This document shows, piece by piece, positions 1-9,092 of a stretch of 64,000 nt of DNA (the stretch's first letter is position 1; each line of letters opens with the position of its first letter). Source of the stretch: Rhodanobacter sp. LX-99 (lineage in GTDB: Bacteria; Pseudomonadota; Gammaproteobacteria; Xanthomonadales; Rhodanobacteraceae). Below the pieces are notes generated by a model that made no database searches, was not told where the DNA came from, and saw only the letters and a list, made by a program, of their open reading frames with translations. The translations under genes and the position numbers were made by a program. Location of the stretch: the NCBI RefSeq assembly GCF_018599185.1, contig NZ_JAHFVL010000001.1:1674001-1738000 (forward strand). The letters are read 5' to 3'.

Positions 1-97
1 GCCGCTGCGCCATAGCATAGCGGGCTTCGAGGCAAGGTGGCCCTCCGGACCATGCAAATTTTGCGATAACGTGACAGGGCCGCCCGGACCGATCGGC

Positions 98-103
98 TAG
101 AAT
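98..103 (+). promoter_or_regulatory. -10 element (TAGAAT) of the first gene
   Basis: TAGAAT ends seven bases before the ATG at 111, and there is no purine-rich ribosome binding site in between. If transcription starts about 7 nt after the hexamer, the mRNA begins at or next to the start codon and would be leaderless. No convincing -35 is seen at 16-18 bp spacing. The call rests on the hexamer alone. Confidence 0.35.
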
Positions 104-110
104 CCGCCGC

Positions 111-926
111 ATGCCCACCCTACCGCTGACCCTCGCCGTGATCACCCACAACGAGGCCGAGAGCATCGCGCGCTGCCTGGACAGCGTGCCGTTCGCGGCG
201 GAGAAGCTGGTGGTCGACTCCGGCAGCGACGACGACACGGTGGCGATCGCGCAGGCGCACGGCGCGCGCGTGGTGCACCAGGACTGGCTCGGCTTCGGCG
301 CGCAGCGCAACTTCGCCAGCAGCCAGTGCAGCCACGACTGGATCCTGGTGCTCGACGCCGACGAGTACCTCAGCCCGGAACTCGCCGCGGAGCTGCTGCA
401 GCGCCTGCCGGCACTGATGGCCGGCGATGCGCCGGCGGCGTACCTGCGCCGGCGCACGATCTACATGGGACGGCCGATGCGCTGGTACCGCCCTTCCGTG
501 GGCGAAAAGCTGGCGCGGCTGTACCACCGCGGACGCGCGCGCTGGAGCGACGCACGGGTGCACGAGTCGCTGCGCTTCGACGGCGCTGCGCCGACCCTGC
601 GCGCGCCGTTCAACCACGCCAACAACCCGGCCCTGCCGCACAAGCAGCTGAAGGTGCTGCGCTACGCCGAACTGAAATGCCGCGACTGGCTGGACCAGCG
701 CAAGCCGGTACGGATGTGGCAGGCGCCGTTCGTGTACGCGCTGGCCTTTCTCAAGGACTATGTGTTCCGACTGGCCTTCCTGGACGGCTGGCGCGGCTTC
801 CTGATCGCGCAGACCGCCGCCAGCTACGCGCTGTACAAGCGCATGCGCTACTACGAGATGGTCAACAACCCGGAGTCGGTGGCACGCGCGGCAAGCCTCC
901 TGACCCGCCATGGAATCGATCGCTGA
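111..926 (+). CDS. Family 2 glycosyltransferase, WaaE/KdtX-like (LPS core)
   Basis: A 271-residue GT-A glycosyltransferase. The N-terminus has the nucleotide-sugar fold signature (VITHNE at 10-15, DSGSDD near 36-41) and a DAD metal-binding motif at 82-84 inside VLDADEYL. Length and layout match the LPS core-type GT2 proteins (WaaE/KdtX) that add a sugar to the inner core on the cytoplasmic side of the inner membrane; the exact sugar cannot be read from sequence. The C-terminal 60 residues carry a hydrophobic, basic stretch typical of membrane-associated members. The ATG at 111 follows a TAGAAT -10 directly. It is followed at once by another envelope transferase gene, so a joint role in surface glycan synthesis is likely. 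Confidence 0.85.
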   Translation: MPTLPLTLAVITHNEAESIARCLDSVPFAAEKLVVDSGSDDDTVAIAQAHGARVVHQDWLGFGAQRNFASSQCSHDWILVLDADEYLSPELAAELLQRLPALMAGDAPAAYLRRRTIYMGRPMRWYRPSVGEKLARLYHRGRARWSDARVHESLRFDGAAPTLRAPFNHANNPALPHKQLKVLRYAELKCRDWLDQRKPVRMWQAPFVYALAFLKDYVFRLAFLDGWRGFLIAQTAASYALYKRMRYYEMVNNPESVARAASLLTRHGIDR

Positions 927-927
927 C

Positions 928-1971
928 ATGGGCAAAAAGCCAGCTCCAACCAAGCATTACCTCCTCTACGGCTCCGAACGCTACGCGCTGGCGATCCTGC
1001 GCCCGCTGCAGGAAGCGATTCGCGCCCGCGGCGACGAGGCCGCCTGGTTCTTCGACGGCCCCGGCGCGGAGGACCTGGTTGCCGGCGAGCGCCTGCTGAC
1101 GGTGGCCGAGGTGCGCGCGTGGCAGCCGCTCGCGGTGATCACCTCGTCCAACGCGGTGCCGCATTTCTTTCCTGGCGTGAAGGTCGAGACCTTCCACGGC
1201 TTCGACGCCGGCAAGCCGCGGCACATCTACGTACGCGGCTTCTTCGACCTGTACTGCACCACCGGCCCGCGCGACACCGCGCAGTTCCAGGCGATCGCCG
1301 ACAAGCTCGGCCACTTCAGCGTGACCGAGACCGGCTTCCCCAAGCTCGATCCGTTCATGCAGGAAATCACCGGCCCGCTGCCGCCGGTACGCCAGCCGCC
1401 GGTGATCCTGTACCACTCCACCTTCTCGCCGTCGTGGAGCGCGGCCGAAACGCTGTACGAGGAGGTGAAGCGGCTGTCGCGCGACGGCCGCTGGCGCTGG
1501 ATCGTCACCTTCCATCCGAAGATGAACCCGGAGACCACGGCGAAGTTCAAGGCGCTGCAGAACGAGTACCTCAGCTTCGCCGAGAACGACAACATCCTGG
1601 AACTGTTCCCGCAGGTCGACCTGATGTGCTCGGACACCTCCTCCGCGCTCAACGAGTTCCTGCTCACCGGCAAGCCGGTGGTGACGTTCAAGAATCGCCG
1701 CCCGGGTCCGCAGCTGATCGACATCGACGACCCGACGCAGTTCGAGAGCGCCATTGAACGCGCGCTGGCGCGGCCGCCGGAACTGCTGCAGGCGATCCGC
1801 GACTACGCCGACGCGATCCATCCGTACCGCGACGGCCGCTCCAGCGAGCGCGTGCTGGATGCGATCGACGCCTTCATCGCCCGCGGCGCGAAGAATCGCC
1901 GGCGCAAGCCGTTGAACCTGTGGCGCAAACTGAAGATCCGCCGCCGCATCGGCTACTGGGGACCGGCCTAG
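928..1971 (+). CDS. CDP-glycerol glycerophosphotransferase-like protein
   Basis: A 347-residue protein of the family that includes CDP-glycerol:poly(glycerophosphate) glycerophosphotransferases, GT-B-like cytoplasmic enzymes. The C-terminal half has the expected nucleotide-binding signature (HPKMN, then SDTSSALNEFLLTGKPVV), where the S-D-x-S-S segment normally contacts CDP-glycerol. In Gram-negatives such proteins decorate surface glycans with glycerol phosphate or related groups; the substrate here is not established. The C-terminus is very basic (RRRKP, RKLKIRRR), fitting membrane-surface attachment. The ATG at 928 lies one base after the stop of the preceding gene. An in-frame ATG at 910 would overlap that gene; 928 is preferred because the conserved part (KHYLLYGSERYAL) starts a few residues later. 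Confidence 0.75.
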   Translation: MGKKPAPTKHYLLYGSERYALAILRPLQEAIRARGDEAAWFFDGPGAEDLVAGERLLTVAEVRAWQPLAVITSSNAVPHFFPGVKVETFHGFDAGKPRHIYVRGFFDLYCTTGPRDTAQFQAIADKLGHFSVTETGFPKLDPFMQEITGPLPPVRQPPVILYHSTFSPSWSAAETLYEEVKRLSRDGRWRWIVTFHPKMNPETTAKFKALQNEYLSFAENDNILELFPQVDLMCSDTSSALNEFLLTGKPVVTFKNRRPGPQLIDIDDPTQFESAIERALARPPELLQAIRDYADAIHPYRDGRSSERVLDAIDAFIARGAKNRRRKPLNLWRKLKIRRRIGYWGPA

Positions 1972-2041
1972 AGTGCGGCCGGTCGCCTTGCGCGCGCATC
2001 GCGCAGGCTAGAATCCCCTCTGGCCTCCGAAGAGTCTGCCC

Positions 2042-3784
2042 GTGCCATCCAGCTCCTACAGTCGTTCCGAACACCTGCGCGCCACCTGGCCCTGGCTGCC
2101 GTTGTGGGCCGCCGTGGCCTTGCTGGCGATCTTCTCGCACGGGCCGATGCCGCTGTATTCCACCCGCACCCTGGCGGTCGCATGGGAAATGTGGAACCAG
2201 GGCCACTGGCTGGTGCCGCACATCAACGGCCAGCCTTACAGCGAGAAGGCGCCGCTGTTGTTCTGGCTGATCCAGGGCGGCTGGTTCGCGTTCGGCGTCA
2301 ACGACGTCTGGCCGCGCGTGCTCGAGGTGCTGTTCGGCGGCACGCAACTGGTGCTGGTTTCGCTGCTGGCACGGCGGCTGTTTCCGGACCGGCCGTGGAT
2401 GGCCAAGGCCGCACCGTGGATGCTGCTGGCGTTCGGCTACGCGTTCCTGTTCGGCCTGCAGATCATGTACGACGTGCTGCTGGCGGTGTGGACGCTGGCG
2501 GCCCTGTTGTGCCTGACCCCGAAGTCGCGACGCAGCGAGCCGCGCTGGCTGCTGTTCGGTTTGTGCGTGGGCTTCGGGCTGCTGACCAAGGGCCCGGTGA
2601 TGCTGCTGCACGTGGTCTTCCCCTGGCTGCTCGGCCCGCTGTGGAACGACTGGGCCGGCCAGCACCGCGCGCGCTGGTACGGCCGCGGCGTGCTGGCGCT
2701 GCTGCTCGGCGGCGCGATGCTGCTGGCGTGGGCGCTGCCGGCCGGATTCTCCGGCGGCGAGGCGTACCGGCAGCGGCTGTTCTTCACCCAGACCGCCGGC
2801 CGCGTGGTCGACAAGCTGGCCGAAGGCAAGGACCTGCAGAACCACGCCGAACCGATCTGGTTCTACCTGCTGTGGCTGCCGGTGATGCTGTTCCCGTTCA
2901 GCGGCTGGCCGCGCATGTGGGTGGCCGTGGCCGGCCTGCGCCGCCCACTGGAGTCGGGCCTGCGCTTCACGCTGTGCTGGCTGCTGCCCACCTTCGTCGC
3001 GCTCTCGCTGATCAGCGGCAAGCAGTTGTACTACCCGTTGCCGGAACTCGGCGGCATCGCTCTGCTGATGGCCGGCGCGATCGCCGTACTGCGCGAGCGC
3101 CGGCCGAACCTGGCCAACAACGGCTGGCTCGGCACCTGGCCGCTGGGCGCAGGCGGCATCGTGTTCGCCGCGGCGCTGTTCATGCTGCCGCTGCTGGTGG
3201 CCGGCAACCACCTGCATGGCGAATGGGCCGATGCGGCAGCGCCTTACAGCCGCTACTTCAGCGTGGTCTTCCTGCTGCTGGGCGGCCTGCTGCTGCTGCG
3301 CGGCCGCGGCGAACTGCGCCGCCTGGCCGTGGCCGGGCTGATCGGCGTGCTCGCGCTCAATACCCTGTTCACGCTGACCCTGTGGCCGCGCTACGACCTG
3401 CGTCCGACCGCCCACCTGCTCGGTGCCGCCGACCAGGCCGACCGGGCGATCGCCTTCCTCGGCAACTACGAAGGCCAGTTCCATTTCGAGGGCCGGCTGA
3501 CCCGGCCGATCGAAGAGCTTCTCGGCAACCAGGCAGCGCAGGATCAAGCCCTGCAGGATTTTGCCCATACCCATCCCGATGGCCTGATCGTGGTGCGCGT
3601 GGACCAACCGGATGCGAACGCCCTGCGCTACGCCCTGCTGGTGCAGCCGTTCCGCTCGTCATGGCTGGTGGTCTGGCCGGCCGTTTCGCTGGCCGACCTG
3701 CGCGCCGGGCACACCCCGCCGGAGCCGGCCCAGCCGACCCGGGTCTACCCGGCCGACGACTGGCGCTACCGCACCCAGCCATGA
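2042..3784 (+). CDS. GT39-family membrane glycosyltransferase, ArnT-like
   Basis: A 580-residue polytopic inner-membrane protein with about a dozen hydrophobic segments and a hydrophilic C-terminal domain, the layout of ArnT/PMT-type GT-C transferases that use undecaprenyl-phosphate sugars at the periplasmic face. The first periplasmic loop (TRTLAVAWEMW...HINGQPYSEKAPLLFW) lines up with the ArnT loop NG.PY.EK.PL..W. Where ArnT has its conserved acidic residues just before TR, this protein has LYSTR, so catalysis or substrate may differ. The start is a GTG with AAGAG about 10 nt upstream; a TAGAAT hexamer lies at 2009-2014. It overlaps the next gene by ATGA, so the two are co-translated. A role in lipid A or other glycan modification is inferred from family and neighbours. 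Confidence 0.75.
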   Translation: MPSSSYSRSEHLRATWPWLPLWAAVALLAIFSHGPMPLYSTRTLAVAWEMWNQGHWLVPHINGQPYSEKAPLLFWLIQGGWFAFGVNDVWPRVLEVLFGGTQLVLVSLLARRLFPDRPWMAKAAPWMLLAFGYAFLFGLQIMYDVLLAVWTLAALLCLTPKSRRSEPRWLLFGLCVGFGLLTKGPVMLLHVVFPWLLGPLWNDWAGQHRARWYGRGVLALLLGGAMLLAWALPAGFSGGEAYRQRLFFTQTAGRVVDKLAEGKDLQNHAEPIWFYLLWLPVMLFPFSGWPRMWVAVAGLRRPLESGLRFTLCWLLPTFVALSLISGKQLYYPLPELGGIALLMAGAIAVLRERRPNLANNGWLGTWPLGAGGIVFAAALFMLPLLVAGNHLHGEWADAAAPYSRYFSVVFLLLGGLLLLRGRGELRRLAVAGLIGVLALNTLFTLTLWPRYDLRPTAHLLGAADQADRAIAFLGNYEGQFHFEGRLTRPIEELLGNQAAQDQALQDFAHTHPDGLIVVRVDQPDANALRYALLVQPFRSSWLVVWPAVSLADLRAGHTPPEPAQPTRVYPADDWRYRTQP

Positions 3785-4107
3785 GCGCCGACCTGATCGC
3801 CAGCCTGCGCAAACAGTGCGGCGGCCCGCGCGATGGCGCGCTGCTGCGCTTCTCGCTGGGCAGTGCCTTGCTCGCCGATGGCGACCATGGCGCGGCGATC
3901 GACGAGCTGCGGCGCACGGTGGATTTCGATCCGACCTATTCGGCGGCATGGAAACTGCTCGGCAAGGCCTGCCTGGCCAGCGGCGATGAAGCCGCCGCGG
4001 CCGATGCCTGGCGCAGCGGCATCGCCGCCGCCGCGCAACGCGGCGACAAGCAGGCCGAAAAGGAAATGAGCGTGTTCCTGCGCCGGCTGGAAAAGCCTCA
4101 ACCCTGA
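3781..4107 (+). CDS. Small tetratricopeptide-repeat protein
   Basis: A 108-residue soluble protein starting at the ATGA overlap with the GT39 gene. Residues about 25-95 form two TPR-like helix pairs (LRFSLGSALLADGDHGAAIDELRRTVDFDPTY and AWKLLGKACLASGDEAAAADAWRSGI), with the small-residue/hydrophobic spacing typical of TPRs. There is no signal peptide and no membrane segment. Such small TPR proteins are usually protein-interaction adaptors; a link to the membrane transferase is suggested only by translational coupling. It ends 17 bp before the convergent acyltransferase gene. Confidence 0.75.
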   Translation: MSADLIASLRKQCGGPRDGALLRFSLGSALLADGDHGAAIDELRRTVDFDPTYSAAWKLLGKACLASGDEAAAADAWRSGIAAAAQRGDKQAEKEMSVFLRRLEKPQP

Positions 4108-4124
4108 AGCGCGCGAAGCGCGGC

Positions 4125-5018
4125 CTATCCCTGTTCGCGATCGTACGGGCTGATCAGGCCATCCGCCGAGTAGCGCTTGTACTGCCACTGATACTGCGCG
4201 AAGGCCAGCTCGACGCAATCCTGGACACCCTGGTTGAGGGCCGCGCAGGCGACGGCGAGGTCGGCATCGGCCAAGCCCTGCGGCGCCGGCAACAGGTGGA
4301 TGCGATAACCGGCGCCTTGCGGCAGCCGTTCGGCAAAGGCGTACAGCACGGTGGCGCCGGTGCGCGCGGCCAGCCGCGGCAGCAGCACCATGGTCAGCGC
4401 CTCGCGGCCGAAGAACGGCGCGATCTGGCCTTCGCCCGCGCGCGGCTTCTGGTCCGGCAGGATGCCGACCGTGCCGCCCGCTGCCAGCCGCTTGTACAGC
4501 GTGCGCACGCCGGCGCCGTCCGCGCGCACCTGCTCCGGCGCCAGCGCGCCGCGCACCTTGCGCAGCAGGCCCTCGATCGCGGCGATCCGCGGCGGCCGGT
4601 ACAGGATCGCCATCGGCGTCTTGCGGCACAGCCAGTAATTCAGCAGCTCCCAGCAACCCAGGTGCGGCGCGGCGATGATCACGCCCTTGCCCGCGGCCAG
4701 CGCCGCATCCAGCAGCGCCTCGCCACGCACCTCGCGCACCAGCGCCAGCGCGCGCTCGGCGCCGGCGCCCCAGACCTTGACGATCTCGCTGGCCGATTTG
4801 CCGCTTTCGGCCATCACCTCGCGCAGCAGCGCCGCCTGCGCCGCCTCATCCAGCCGCGGCCGCACGATGCGCAGGTTCACCGCGGTGTTGTGCACCGTGC
4901 GGCCGCCGCGCCACAGCAACAGGCGTCCCAGCCCGCCGCCGATGCCGTGCAGCGCGCGCAACGGCAGCAGCGCCAGCAGGCGCAACAGGAGGTAGACGAG
5001 GTACATGTCGATACGCAT
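4125..5018 (-). CDS. Lipid A biosynthesis acyltransferase, LpxL/HtrB family
   Basis: A 297-residue protein of the LpxL/LpxM/HtrB family, inner-membrane enzymes that move acyl chains from acyl-ACP onto lipid A precursors. An N-terminal hydrophobic anchor (residues 5-25) is followed by the catalytic HX4E motif, H119-LGCW-E124. Further family blocks are ILPDQKPRAGEG and PFFGR. The length is normal for the family. The start at 5018 has a TAAACT hexamer at 5030-5025 on the same strand and no ribosome binding site, so the mRNA may be leaderless; a second in-frame ATG is at 5006. Together with the preceding transferases it forms an envelope-lipid gene block. Which acyl position is modified cannot be told. 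Confidence 0.9.
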   Translation of the reverse strand: MRIDMYLVYLLLRLLALLPLRALHGIGGGLGRLLLWRGGRTVHNTAVNLRIVRPRLDEAAQAALLREVMAESGKSASEIVKVWGAGAERALALVREVRGEALLDAALAAGKGVIIAAPHLGCWELLNYWLCRKTPMAILYRPPRIAAIEGLLRKVRGALAPEQVRADGAGVRTLYKRLAAGGTVGILPDQKPRAGEGQIAPFFGREALTMVLLPRLAARTGATVLYAFAERLPQGAGYRIHLLPAPQGLADADLAVACAALNQGVQDCVELAFAQYQWQYKRYSADGLISPYDREQG

Positions 5019-5131
5019 CCGTGCAGTTTACGGGAGGCGGCCCCGCGGCACCGGACCATGTCGGCAACCGGCCGTCTTTCACCGGCCGCGATGGCGCCGT
5101 AAGCTAGGCGCCTCGCCACCGTCGTGCGCCC

Positions 5132-5575
5132 ATGATTGCCCTGATCCAGCGTGTATTGTCCGCCAGCGTCAGTGTCGGCGACGAAACGGTCGGCGCGATC
5201 GGCCCCGGCCTGCTGGCCCTGGTGGCGGTGCAGCCGGACGACGGCGAAGCACAGGCGAAGCGCATGCTGGAACGCCTGCTCGGCTATCGCGTGTTCGCCG
5301 ATGCCAACGGCAAGATGAACCGCTCGCTCACCGACACCGGCGGCGGCCTGCTGCTGGTCAGCCAGTTCACCCTCGCCGCCGACACCCGTTCCGGCATGCG
5401 CCCCAGCTTCACCAGCGCGGCGCCGCCCGAGCACGGCCGGCGCTGGTTCGAACGGCTGCTGGAACTGGCGCGCACCGCGCATCCGCCGGGGGTGGAAACC
5501 GGGCGCTTCGGCGCCCATATGGTGATCCAGCTGGTGAACGACGGCCCGGTGACTTTCTGGCTCGACACCGGATGA
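5132..5575 (+). CDS. dtd: D-aminoacyl-tRNA deacylase
   Basis: A 147-residue protein matching DTD over its full length. DTD hydrolyses D-amino acids (and glycine mischarged on tRNA-Ala) from tRNA, acting as a homodimer in the cytoplasm. Both signature motifs are present: [12 protein letters not shown] (SQxxL active-site block) and, near the C-terminus, NDGPVT with the Gly-cisPro pair that enforces chiral selection. The start ATG opens the conserved MIALIQRV. It is divergent from the acyltransferase gene and followed by the rpoD promoter. Confidence 0.95.
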   Translation: MIALIQRVLSASVSVGDETVGAIGPGLLALVAVQPDDGEAQAKRMLERLLGYRVFADANGKMNRSLTDTGGGLLLVSQFTLAADTRSGMRPSFTSAAPPEHGRRWFERLLELARTAHPPGVETGRFGAHMVIQLVNDGPVTFWLDTG

Positions 5576-5682
5576 ACGGACACACGGCGTGCGAGACGCG
5601 GCCGGAGCCGGCAAGGTACGGCAACACCGCGATCTGGCGCGATTTTTGCGTGTCTGGTCGAAACCTTTTCTCACTTGAAAAC

Positions 5683-5711
5683 TGGTCAAAAAAGCAGCAC
5701 ATCGCTATAAT
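5683..5711 (+). promoter_or_regulatory. Promoter of rpoD
   Basis: A perfect TATAAT (5706-5711) is preceded by TGGTCA (5683-5688) at 17-bp spacing, four of six matches to TTGACA. The surrounding stretch is AT-rich compared with the region. The predicted start near 5718 gives a leader of about 25 nt to the ATG at 5744. Confidence 0.65.
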
Positions 5712-5743
5712 GTCCGGTTCTTGAACCCTGCGGCGGTCGGTTA

Positions 5744-7621
<1,878 letters not shown>

Positions 7622-7639
7622 TTCGCGACGCCGGCATGA

Positions 7640-7675
7640 CGAAGAAGCCCCGCCGATGCGGGGCTTCTTCGTTTC
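7640..7675 (+). terminator. Intrinsic terminator after rpoD
   Basis: A 13-bp perfect stem, GAAGAAGCCCCGC (7641-7653) and GCGGGGCTTCTTC (7658-7670), closed by a CGAT loop, plus one extra outer C-G pair. It lies 19 bp after the rpoD stop. The arms are purine/pyrimidine-biased, so it can also stop the convergent gene at 7687. Confidence 0.85.
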
Positions 7676-7686
7676 AGGCGACGGGT

Positions 7687-8058
7687 TCAGCCGACGTCGT
7701 AGAAGAATTGCTCGCGCACGATCTTGCCGCCGTGCACGCGGTACACGCAGATCTCGCTCATGTTCATCCGGCCGCGGCCCTTCATCGTCACGTCCATCGC
7801 CAGCGCGATGCTGAACCAGTTCTCCGCGATCACCGGCTCGCTCACGCTGCCGCCATGCACCGCCTCGATCATCGCGCTGAACTGGCGACCCTTCTCGTAG
7901 ATCGCCGCCAGCCCCTGCACGCTGCCCAGCGCGCCCGGCGGCAGGCCCTCCGGCTCGATGCTCACGGCATCCTCCGCATACAGCTCGCGCTGCGCCTCCT
8001 CGTATTTGCCTTCCCGGCACAACTCGACCAACCGTTTCGCGATCGCTTCGGTGTTCAT
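7687..8058 (-). CDS. NTF2/SnoaL-like domain protein
   Basis: A 123-residue single-domain protein with the cystatin-like alpha+beta barrel pattern of the SnoaL/NTF2 superfamily: an N-terminal helical region (AKRLVELCREGKYEEAQRELYAEDAVSIEPEG) followed by beta strands ending in VYRVHGGKIVREQFFYDV. Members include isomerases, hydrolases and ligand-binding proteins; the function here is not assignable. There is no signal peptide. The ATG at 8058 is preceded by a GGAG-type ribosome binding site on the minus strand. It converges on rpoD and shares its terminator. Confidence 0.75.
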   Translation of the reverse strand: MNTEAIAKRLVELCREGKYEEAQRELYAEDAVSIEPEGLPPGALGSVQGLAAIYEKGRQFSAMIEAVHGGSVSEPVIAENWFSIALAMDVTMKGRGRMNMSEICVYRVHGGKIVREQFFYDVG

Positions 8059-8190
8059 GCGTACTCTCCGGCTTGGGGGGAACGACCAGCCTACGCCCCA
8101 GGCCATCGCGTCACCACACGATTTGTGGCACGCCGCCCCCGCGGGCGACGCGCAGAAACCGCGAGGACACCCAAGCTGGCGGTTCTCGCG

Positions 8191-8220
8191 CTGGCACGCT
8201 CCCGGCAACTCCTCTACCAT
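8191..8220 (+). promoter_or_regulatory. Putative promoter of the tRNA gene
   Basis: CTGGCA (8191-8196) and TACCAT (8215-8220) are separated by 18 bp. The predicted start near 8227 lies about five bases before the mature tRNA 5' end, the usual spacing for tRNA promoters. Both hexamers are imperfect, so this is tentative. Confidence 0.35.
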
Positions 8221-8231
8221 TCATCGCTTGT

Positions 8232-8550
8232 GGGCCTATAGCTCAACGGTTAGAGCAGGGGACTCATCGAAAGGTGCCGCCATGCAGGAATGCGTGGACG
8301 GGAACGGGATGAATTCAGGGAAACCTCAGCGGCGCGCAACGCGGCCGGTGGCAACCCTGAGCCAAGCCGGCGGTACACCGTCGGAAGGTGCAGAGACTAC
8401 CTGAGGGCTTCAGCGCCCTTGATCACAGGCTCGAGCGTCCCGCACCCCACCCGCCACAGGCGAAGGGTGAAGAGATAGTCCGCGCCGGAGGGAAACCTTC
8501 GGAACACGCGAATCCCTTGGTTCCAGGTTCGAATCCTGGTGGGCCCACCA
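8232..8550 (+). tRNA. ileX: tRNA-Ile2 (CAU anticodon, AUA codons), interrupted by a group I intron
   Basis: Two exons, 8232-8267 and 8511-8550, join into a complete 76-nt tRNA with encoded CCA. Acceptor stem GGGCCTA/TGGGCCC, D stem GCTC/GAGC, anticodon stem GGGGA/TCCCT around the loop CT-CAT-AA, variable TGGTT, T stem CCAGG/CCTGG with loop TTCGAAT. Apart from wobble pairs at the acceptor and at 27-43, every stem position pairs. The CAT anticodon with this body matches tRNA-Ile2, whose C34 is changed to lysidine by TilS so that it reads AUA, not AUG. The intron sits directly after anticodon base 36, so the unspliced RNA cannot fold a normal anticodon loop. It may be missed or misread by gene finders that expect an uninterrupted tRNA. 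Confidence 0.93.
8268..8510 (+). ncRNA. Self-splicing group I intron in tRNA-Ile(CAU), 243 nt, no ORF
   Basis: All core helices can be paired by hand. P1: exon CAT (8265-8267) with GTG (8274-8276), giving the U-G wobble at the 5' splice site. P2: 8281-8286/8291-8296. P3: 8305-8311/8436-8442. P4: 8314-8319/8356-8361, then the GGGAAACC J4/5 segment. P6: 8367-8373/8378-8384. P7: GACTA 8395-8399/TAGTC 8476-8480. P8: 8448-8455/8459-8469 with a small bulge. P9: 8485-8491/8496-8502 capped by GAAA. The last base is G (8510), the expected omega-G. The layout resembles the small Azoarcus tRNA-Ile(CAU) intron as I recall it, with an extra stem-loop at about 8400-8429 between the P7 5' and P3 3' strands. 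There is no homing-endonuclease gene, so it probably spreads vertically or was inherited. Confidence 0.92.
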
Positions 8551-8687
8551 ACCGCTTGTCATCGCCTCGAATGCTGCCATCACAGTACCCGCTGCGACGA
8601 GCGGCTGCACTGATGCGCGCCCATGCCCTTCTGGCCGGTAGCGGACAGACCGCGGCGCCCGCGAGCGACCAGCGACGACTCTCAAAG
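8551..8687. other. Non-coding stretch after the tRNA
   Basis: No open frame with coding character and no clear terminator are seen directly after the tRNA. The transcript probably runs into the hairpin at 8811. Confidence 0.4.
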
Positions 8688-8745
8688 CGTGACGAACATC
8701 ACGATCCGAACGGCCGTGAAATGAAAAAATGTGAACCGCTTCACT
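8688..8745 (+). promoter_or_regulatory. Two tandem CRP/Clp-type binding sites
   Basis: CGTGA-N6-TCACG (8688-8703) and TGTGA-N6-TCACT (8730-8745) both fit the CRP-family consensus TGTGA-N6-TCACA. Their centres are 42 bp apart, four helical turns, so two dimers would sit on the same face of the DNA. In Xanthomonadales the CRP homologue is Clp. A possible -10 (TAACCT, 8755-8760) follows directly. The sites are seen in the sequence; binding is inferred. Confidence 0.6.
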
Positions 8746-8766
8746 CTGTGCAGCTAACCTACTCGC

Positions 8767-8833
8767 CGTGAGGCGACCATCCCGGCCATCCCCCGGCGCA
8801 GATGGATCCAAGCCCGCTTCGGCGGGCTTTTTC
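8767..8833 (+). ncRNA. Candidate small RNA ending in an intrinsic terminator
   Basis: Between the two CRP-type sites and the terminator at 8811-8833 lies a stretch of about 65 nt without a credible reading frame. A start near 8767 is predicted from TAACCT at 8755-8760. Its internal sequence is C-rich (ACCATCCCGGCCATCCCCC), which could pair with purine-rich ribosome binding sites. The terminator could instead serve the tRNA transcript, so the RNA itself is hypothetical. Confidence 0.35.
8811..8833 (+). terminator. Intrinsic terminator
   Basis: Perfect 7-bp stem AGCCCGC (8811-8817)/GCGGGCT (8822-8828) with a TTCG tetraloop, followed by a run of T. It is a textbook rho-independent terminator on the plus strand, ending either the tRNA transcript or the candidate small RNA. 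Confidence 0.9.
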
Positions 8834-8897
8834 ATGGTTGAAACTTCGGCACGCCGACCTCACCCAAGGTTCCACGACGCCCATTGAGGACGCCAGC

Positions 8898-9092
8898 ATG
8901 GTCAAGGAAAGCGGGATGCAGTATCCGCTGCAGGCCTGGATCGAGGGCCATTACGCACGCGACTGCAACGAACCACGAGAAAAGTGCCCCTACGAGCACG
9001 GCTCCACGATGGCTCTTGCCTGGCACAGGGGCTGGCGCAATCGCGAACAGTTGGATGCCGCGAAAAGCCCGGAAACGGAAGCCGGCGACTAG
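8898..9092 (+). CDS. Small RMF-like (ribosome modulation factor) protein
   Basis: A 64-residue basic protein. The central segment, GHYARDCNEPREKCPYEHG then ALAWHRGWRNRE, follows the ribosome modulation factor pattern: a small glycine-rich helix, an invariant CPY, and a W-x2-GWR helix. RMF dimerises 70S ribosomes into inactive 100S particles in stationary phase. ATG 8898 has GAGGA eight bases upstream; an alternative ATG at 8916 has AAGGA at good spacing and would remove six residues. The gene stands alone after the terminator at 8811-8833. The family link is by motif, and the N-terminus is unlike E. coli RMF, so the role is a reasonable inference, not a certainty. Confidence 0.6.
   Translation: MVKESGMQYPLQAWIEGHYARDCNEPREKCPYEHGSTMALAWHRGWRNREQLDAAKSPETEAGD

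Noticed and set aside
5675..5711. TTGAAA at 5675-5680 as the -35 of rpoD
   Set aside because: The spacer to TATAAT would be 25 bp, too long. TGGTCA at 17 bp is better.
7640..7675. Possible attenuator or riboswitch element at the rpoD end
   Set aside because: It is a simple perfect hairpin between convergent genes, fully explained as a terminator.
8232..8550. Short open frames crossing the tRNA and its intron
   Set aside because: They cross a structured ribozyme and tRNA; the RNA pairing explains the sequence, and no coding signal is seen.
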